Shown piece after piece: positions 4,200 to 7,370 of a stretch of DNA of 7,370 nt. The stretch is from NCBI RefSeq assembly GCF_000721935.1, contig NZ_KL585398.1, positions 106,536 to 113,905 on the forward strand, read 5' to 3'. The stretch comes from Streptomyces sp. NRRL WC-3549 (lineage in GTDB: Bacteria; Actinomycetota; Actinomycetes; Streptomycetales; Streptomycetaceae). The first letter of the stretch is position 1; each line of letters begins with the position of its first letter. The notes under the pieces were generated by a model that was given only the letters and a program-made list of their open reading frames with translations, did no database searches and was not told where the DNA came from. The translations under genes were made by a program, and so were the position numbers.

Positions 4200-7100
4200 A
4201 TGTCCTGGCTGTCCAGATTCAGCCTCGCGCAACGGGCGCTGATCGGGCTGATCTCGATCGTCGCTCTCGTGTTCGGAGCGATAGCGATCCCGCAGCTCAA
4301 ACAGCAGCTGCTGCCGACCATCGAGCTCCCGATGGTGTCGGTGCTGGCCCCCTACCAGGGCGCGTCCCCCGATGTGGTGGAGAAGCAGGTCGTCGAGCCC
4401 CTCGAGAACGCCATCAAGGCCGTCGACGGCATCGAGGGCATCACCTCGACCGCCGGCGAGGGCAACGCCGTCGTCATGGCGACCTTCGACTTCGGTGACG
4501 AGGGCACCAAGCAGCTCGTCGCCGACATCCAGCAGGCCGTGAACCGGGCCCGCAACCTGCTGCCCTCCGGCGTCGACCCGCAGGTCGTCGCCGGTTCCAC
4601 GGACGACATCCCCACGGTGGTGCTGGCCGTCACCTCGGACAAGGACCAGCAGGCCCTCGCCGACCAGCTCGACCGCACCGTCGTTCCCGCGCTGGAGGGC
4701 ATCGAGGGCGTCGGCCAGGTCTCGGTCGACGGGGTCCGCGAGCTCCAGGTCTCCGTCGTCCCCGACGACAGGAAGCTCGCCGCCGCCGGACTCAGCACCA
4801 CCGCGCTCTCCCAGGCCCTGCAGGCCGGTGGCGCCACCGTGCCGGGCGGCTCCTTCTCCGAGGCGGGCAAGAGCCGCACCATCCAGGTCGGCGGAGCCTT
4901 CACCTCGCTGAAGCAGATCGAGGACCTCCGGGTCTTCGCCAAGGACCCCGCGAGCGGCCAGGCCGGCAAGCCGGTCCGTGTCGCCGACGTCGCCACCGTG
5001 AAGCAGGAGCCCGCCACCGCGGTCTCCCTCACCCGGACGAACGGCAGGCCCAGCCTCGCCGTCATGGCGACCATGGACCAGGACGGCAGCGCCGTCGCGA
5101 TCTCGGACGCCGTCCAGGACCTGCTGCCGGACCTGCGCAAGGACCTCGGGGCCGGCGCCGAGCTGACCGTCGTCTCCGACCAGGGCCCCGCCGTCTCCAA
5201 GGCGATCTCCGGGCTGACCACCGAGGGTGCCCTCGGCCTGGTCTTCGCGGTCATCGTGATCCTGCTCTTCCTCGCGTCGCTGCGCTCCACGCTGGTCACC
5301 GCGGTCTCCATCCCGCTCTCCGTGGTCCTCGCGCTGATCGTGCTCTGGACCCGCGACCTGTCGCTGAACATGCTCACGCTCGGTGCGCTGACCATCGCGA
5401 TCGGCCGGGTCGTCGACGACTCGATCGTGGTGCTGGAGAACATCAAGCGGCACCTCGGCTACGGCGAGGAGCGGCACTCGGCGATCATCACCGCCGTCAA
5501 GGAGGTGGCCGGCGCGGTCACCTCGTCCACGCTCACCACCGTCGCGGTGTTCCTGCCCATCGGCCTGGTCGGCGGCATGGTCGGCCAGCTCTTCGGCTCG
5601 TTCTCCCTCACCGTCACGGCGGCCCTGCTGGCCTCGCTGCTGGTCTCCCTCACCGTCGTACCCGTCCTGTCGTACTGGTTCCTGCGCGCGCCGAAGGGCA
5701 CCGCGCGAAACCCGGAGGAGGCGCGCCGCCAGGCCGAGGAGAGGGAGGCGGCCGGCCGGCTCCAGCGGATCTACGTACCGGTGCTGCGCTTCGCCACCCG
5801 GCGCCGCGTCACCAGCGTCGTCATCGCCCTCGTGGTGCTGCTCGGCACCTTGGGCATGGCGCCCCTGCTGAAGACCAACTTCTTCGACCAGGGGGAGCAG
5901 GAGGTGCTCTCGATCAAGCAGGAGCTGACCCCCGGCACCAGCCTGGAGGCGGCCGACGAGGCCGCGAAGAAGGTCGAGAAGGTGCTCGCCGCGGACGACG
6001 GCGTCGAGGACTACCAGGTCACCGTCGGCTCCTCCGGCTTCATGGCGGCCTTCGGCGGCGGTACGGGCGCGAACCAGGCCTCGTACCAGATCACCCTCAA
6101 GGACTCCGCCGACTTCGACGCCACGGAGAAGCGGATCACCGGCGCGCTCGGCGAGCTCGACGGCATCGGCGACACGACGGTCGCGGCCGGTGGCGGCTTC
6201 GGCAGTCAGGACCTGAGCGTCGTGGTCAAGGCCGCCGACGGCGACGTCCTGAAGAAGGCGTCCGAGATGGTGCGCAAGGAGGTCGCGACGCTCGACGACG
6301 TCACCGACGTCCAGAGCGACCTGGCGCAGAGCGTCCCGCGGATCTCCGTCAAGGCCAACGACAAGGCCGCGGACGCGGGCTTCGACCAGGCCGCCCTCGG
6401 CGGCGTCGTCGCGGGCGCGGTGCGCGGCACCCCGTCGGGCAAGACCGTCATGGACGACACCGAGCGCGACGTCGTCGTCCGGTCCGCCCACCCGGCCACC
6501 ACCATGGCCGGCCTCAAGGCCCTTCCGCTGGGCCCGGTCAAGCTGGGCGACATCGCGGACGTCGAGCTCGTCCCCGGCCCGGTGTCGATGACCCGGATCG
6601 ACGGGCAGCGGGCGGCGACGGTCACCGCCAAGCCGACCGGTGACAACACCGGCGCGGTCAGCGTCTCGCTCCAGCAGAAGATCGACGCCCTGGACCTCCC
6701 GGAGGGCGCCACCGCGACCATCGGCGGTGTCACCCAGGACCAGGACGACGCCTTCATGAAGCTGGGCCTCGCCATGCTGGCGGCCATCGCGATCGTGTTC
6801 ATGCTGCTGGTGGCGACCTTCCGGTCGCTGATCCAGCCGCTGATCCTGCTGGTCTCCATCCCGTTCGCCGCGACGGGCGCCCTCGGCCTCCTGCTCGTCA
6901 CCGGCACCCCGATGGGTGTCCCGGCGATGATCGGCATGCTGATGCTGATCGGCATCGTGGTGACCAACGCGATCGTGCTGATCGACCTGATCAACCAGTA
7001 CCGGGCGCAGGGCATGGGCGTCGTCGAGGCCGTGATCGAGGGCGGGCGCCACCGGCTGCGCCCGATCCTCATGACGGCCCTGGCGACGATCTTCGCGCTG

Positions 7101-7352
7101 GTGCCGATGGCGCTCGGCGTCACCGGCGAGGGCGGCTTCATCTCGCAGCCGCTGGCGGTCGTGGTGATCGGCGGTCTGATCACCTCGACGCTGCTGACCC
7201 TGCTCCTGGTACCGACGCTCTACGCGACGGTCGAGCTCCGCAAGGAGCGCCGCGCGAAGAACAAGGCGGCCAGGCGGGCGGCGAAGTCCGGCGACACGGC
7301 CTCTGAGCCGTCGGCAGAGACCAGCGACGAGCCGGAGCCCGCGAAGGCCTGA
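4200..7352 (+). CDS. RND efflux transporter permease (AcrB/SwrC-like)
   Basis: A complete 1050-residue RND-superfamily permease, almost exactly the length of AcrB (1049), that exports small amphiphilic molecules using the proton gradient. It has the duplicated RND plan: one N-terminal helix (11-31), a large extracytoplasmic loop (about 32-340), helices 2-6 (about 341-490), a cytoplasmic charged linker (about 495-530, EEARRQAEEREAAGR), helix 7 (538-558), a second large loop (559-853), and helices 8-12 (854-1010). The helix-4 proton-relay pair is present as Asp406-Asp407 in GRVVDDSIVVLENIKRH. In helix 10 the position of AcrB Lys940 is occupied by Thr922 in GIVVTNAIVLID, as is usual for Gram-positive SwrC/YerP-type members. 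The C-terminus is a Lys/Arg-rich then Glu/Ser/Pro-rich cytoplasmic tail. No membrane-fusion or outer-membrane partner is seen, and an organism with one membrane would not need the latter. Substrate unknown; the neighbouring sensor pair may control it. Confidence 0.95.
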   Translation: MSWLSRFSLAQRALIGLISIVALVFGAIAIPQLKQQLLPTIELPMVSVLAPYQGASPDVVEKQVVEPLENAIKAVDGIEGITSTAGEGNAVVMATFDFGDEGTKQLVADIQQAVNRARNLLPSGVDPQVVAGSTDDIPTVVLAVTSDKDQQALADQLDRTVVPALEGIEGVGQVSVDGVRELQVSVVPDDRKLAAAGLSTTALSQALQAGGATVPGGSFSEAGKSRTIQVGGAFTSLKQIEDLRVFAKDPASGQAGKPVRVADVATVKQEPATAVSLTRTNGRPSLAVMATMDQDGSAVAISDAVQDLLPDLRKDLGAGAELTVVSDQGPAVSKAISGLTTEGALGLVFAVIVILLFLASLRSTLVTAVSIPLSVVLALIVLWTRDLSLNMLTLGALTIAIGRVVDDSIVVLENIKRHLGYGEERHSAIITAVKEVAGAVTSSTLTTVAVFLPIGLVGGMVGQLFGSFSLTVTAALLASLLVSLTVVPVLSYWFLRAPKGTARNPEEARRQAEEREAAGRLQRIYVPVLRFATRRRVTSVVIALVVLLGTLGMAPLLKTNFFDQGEQEVLSIKQELTPGTSLEAADEAAKKVEKVLAADDGVEDYQVTVGSSGFMAAFGGGTGANQASYQITLKDSADFDATEKRITGALGELDGIGDTTVAAGGGFGSQDLSVVVKAADGDVLKKASEMVRKEVATLDDVTDVQSDLAQSVPRISVKANDKAADAGFDQAALGGVVAGAVRGTPSGKTVMDDTERDVVVRSAHPATTMAGLKALPLGPVKLGDIADVELVPGPVSMTRIDGQRAATVTAKPTGDNTGAVSVSLQQKIDALDLPEGATATIGGVTQDQDDAFMKLGLAMLAAIAIVFMLLVATFRSLIQPLILLVSIPFAATGALGLLLVTGTPMGVPAMIGMLMLIGIVVTNAIVLIDLINQYRAQGMGVVEAVIEGGRHRLRPILMTALATIFALVPMALGVTGEGGFISQPLAVVVIGGLITSTLLTLLLVPTLYATVELRKERRAKNKAARRAAKSGDTASEPSAETSDEPEPAKA

Positions 7353-7370
7353 CGGCCGCCGCACCGGACA

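Noticed and set aside
4116..7364. A 1082-codon open frame antisense to the RND gene
   Set aside because: Its composition is Arg/Gly/Asp/His-rich without recognisable domains, and it mirrors the RND gene. Long antisense frames are expected in DNA with this GC bias.

Overview
The window is very GC-rich, has strong G/C third-position bias, GTG starts and long open frames on every strand. Its proteins look like those of an actinomycete, and specifically a Streptomyces: a DUF3043 membrane protein beside an actinobacterial PspA and the small PspA-associated protein PspAA. This is inferred from protein recognition and base composition; no search was run.

Layout. (1) Bases 1-569, minus strand: most of a DUF3043 two-helix membrane protein, cut by the left edge. 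(2) Bases 570-852: divergent intergenic region holding promoter signals for both sides. (3) Bases 853-1936: pspA and pspAA, 10 bases apart, with the pspAA ribosome binding site overlapping the pspA stop. (4) Bases 1937-2056: a strong terminator-like hairpin, a second hairpin and a 20-base palindrome that overlaps a possible promoter. (5) Bases 2057-4029: a membrane histidine kinase of the HisKA_3 type and a NarL/LuxR-type response regulator, overlapping by ATGA. (6) Bases 4030-4199: a 170-base gap. (7) Bases 4200-7352: a complete 1050-residue RND (AcrB-like) efflux permease, read in the same direction. Only 18 bases follow it.

How the genes may work together. PspA coats and stabilises stressed membrane, and PspAA is its usual actinobacterial partner. 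A kinase with almost no extracellular domain (resembling LiaS/DesK types) with a NarL-type regulator is a typical sensor pair for cell-envelope stress, and an RND permease is a typical output for removing amphiphilic or lipid-like compounds. The reading offered here is an envelope-stress neighbourhood: membrane repair, sensing and export. The hairpins between pspAA and the kinase, and the gap before the permease, suggest at least two and perhaps three transcription units, so co-regulation is inference. I see no mobile element, CRISPR array, tRNA or rRNA. The region looks like conserved chromosome rather than an accessory island.
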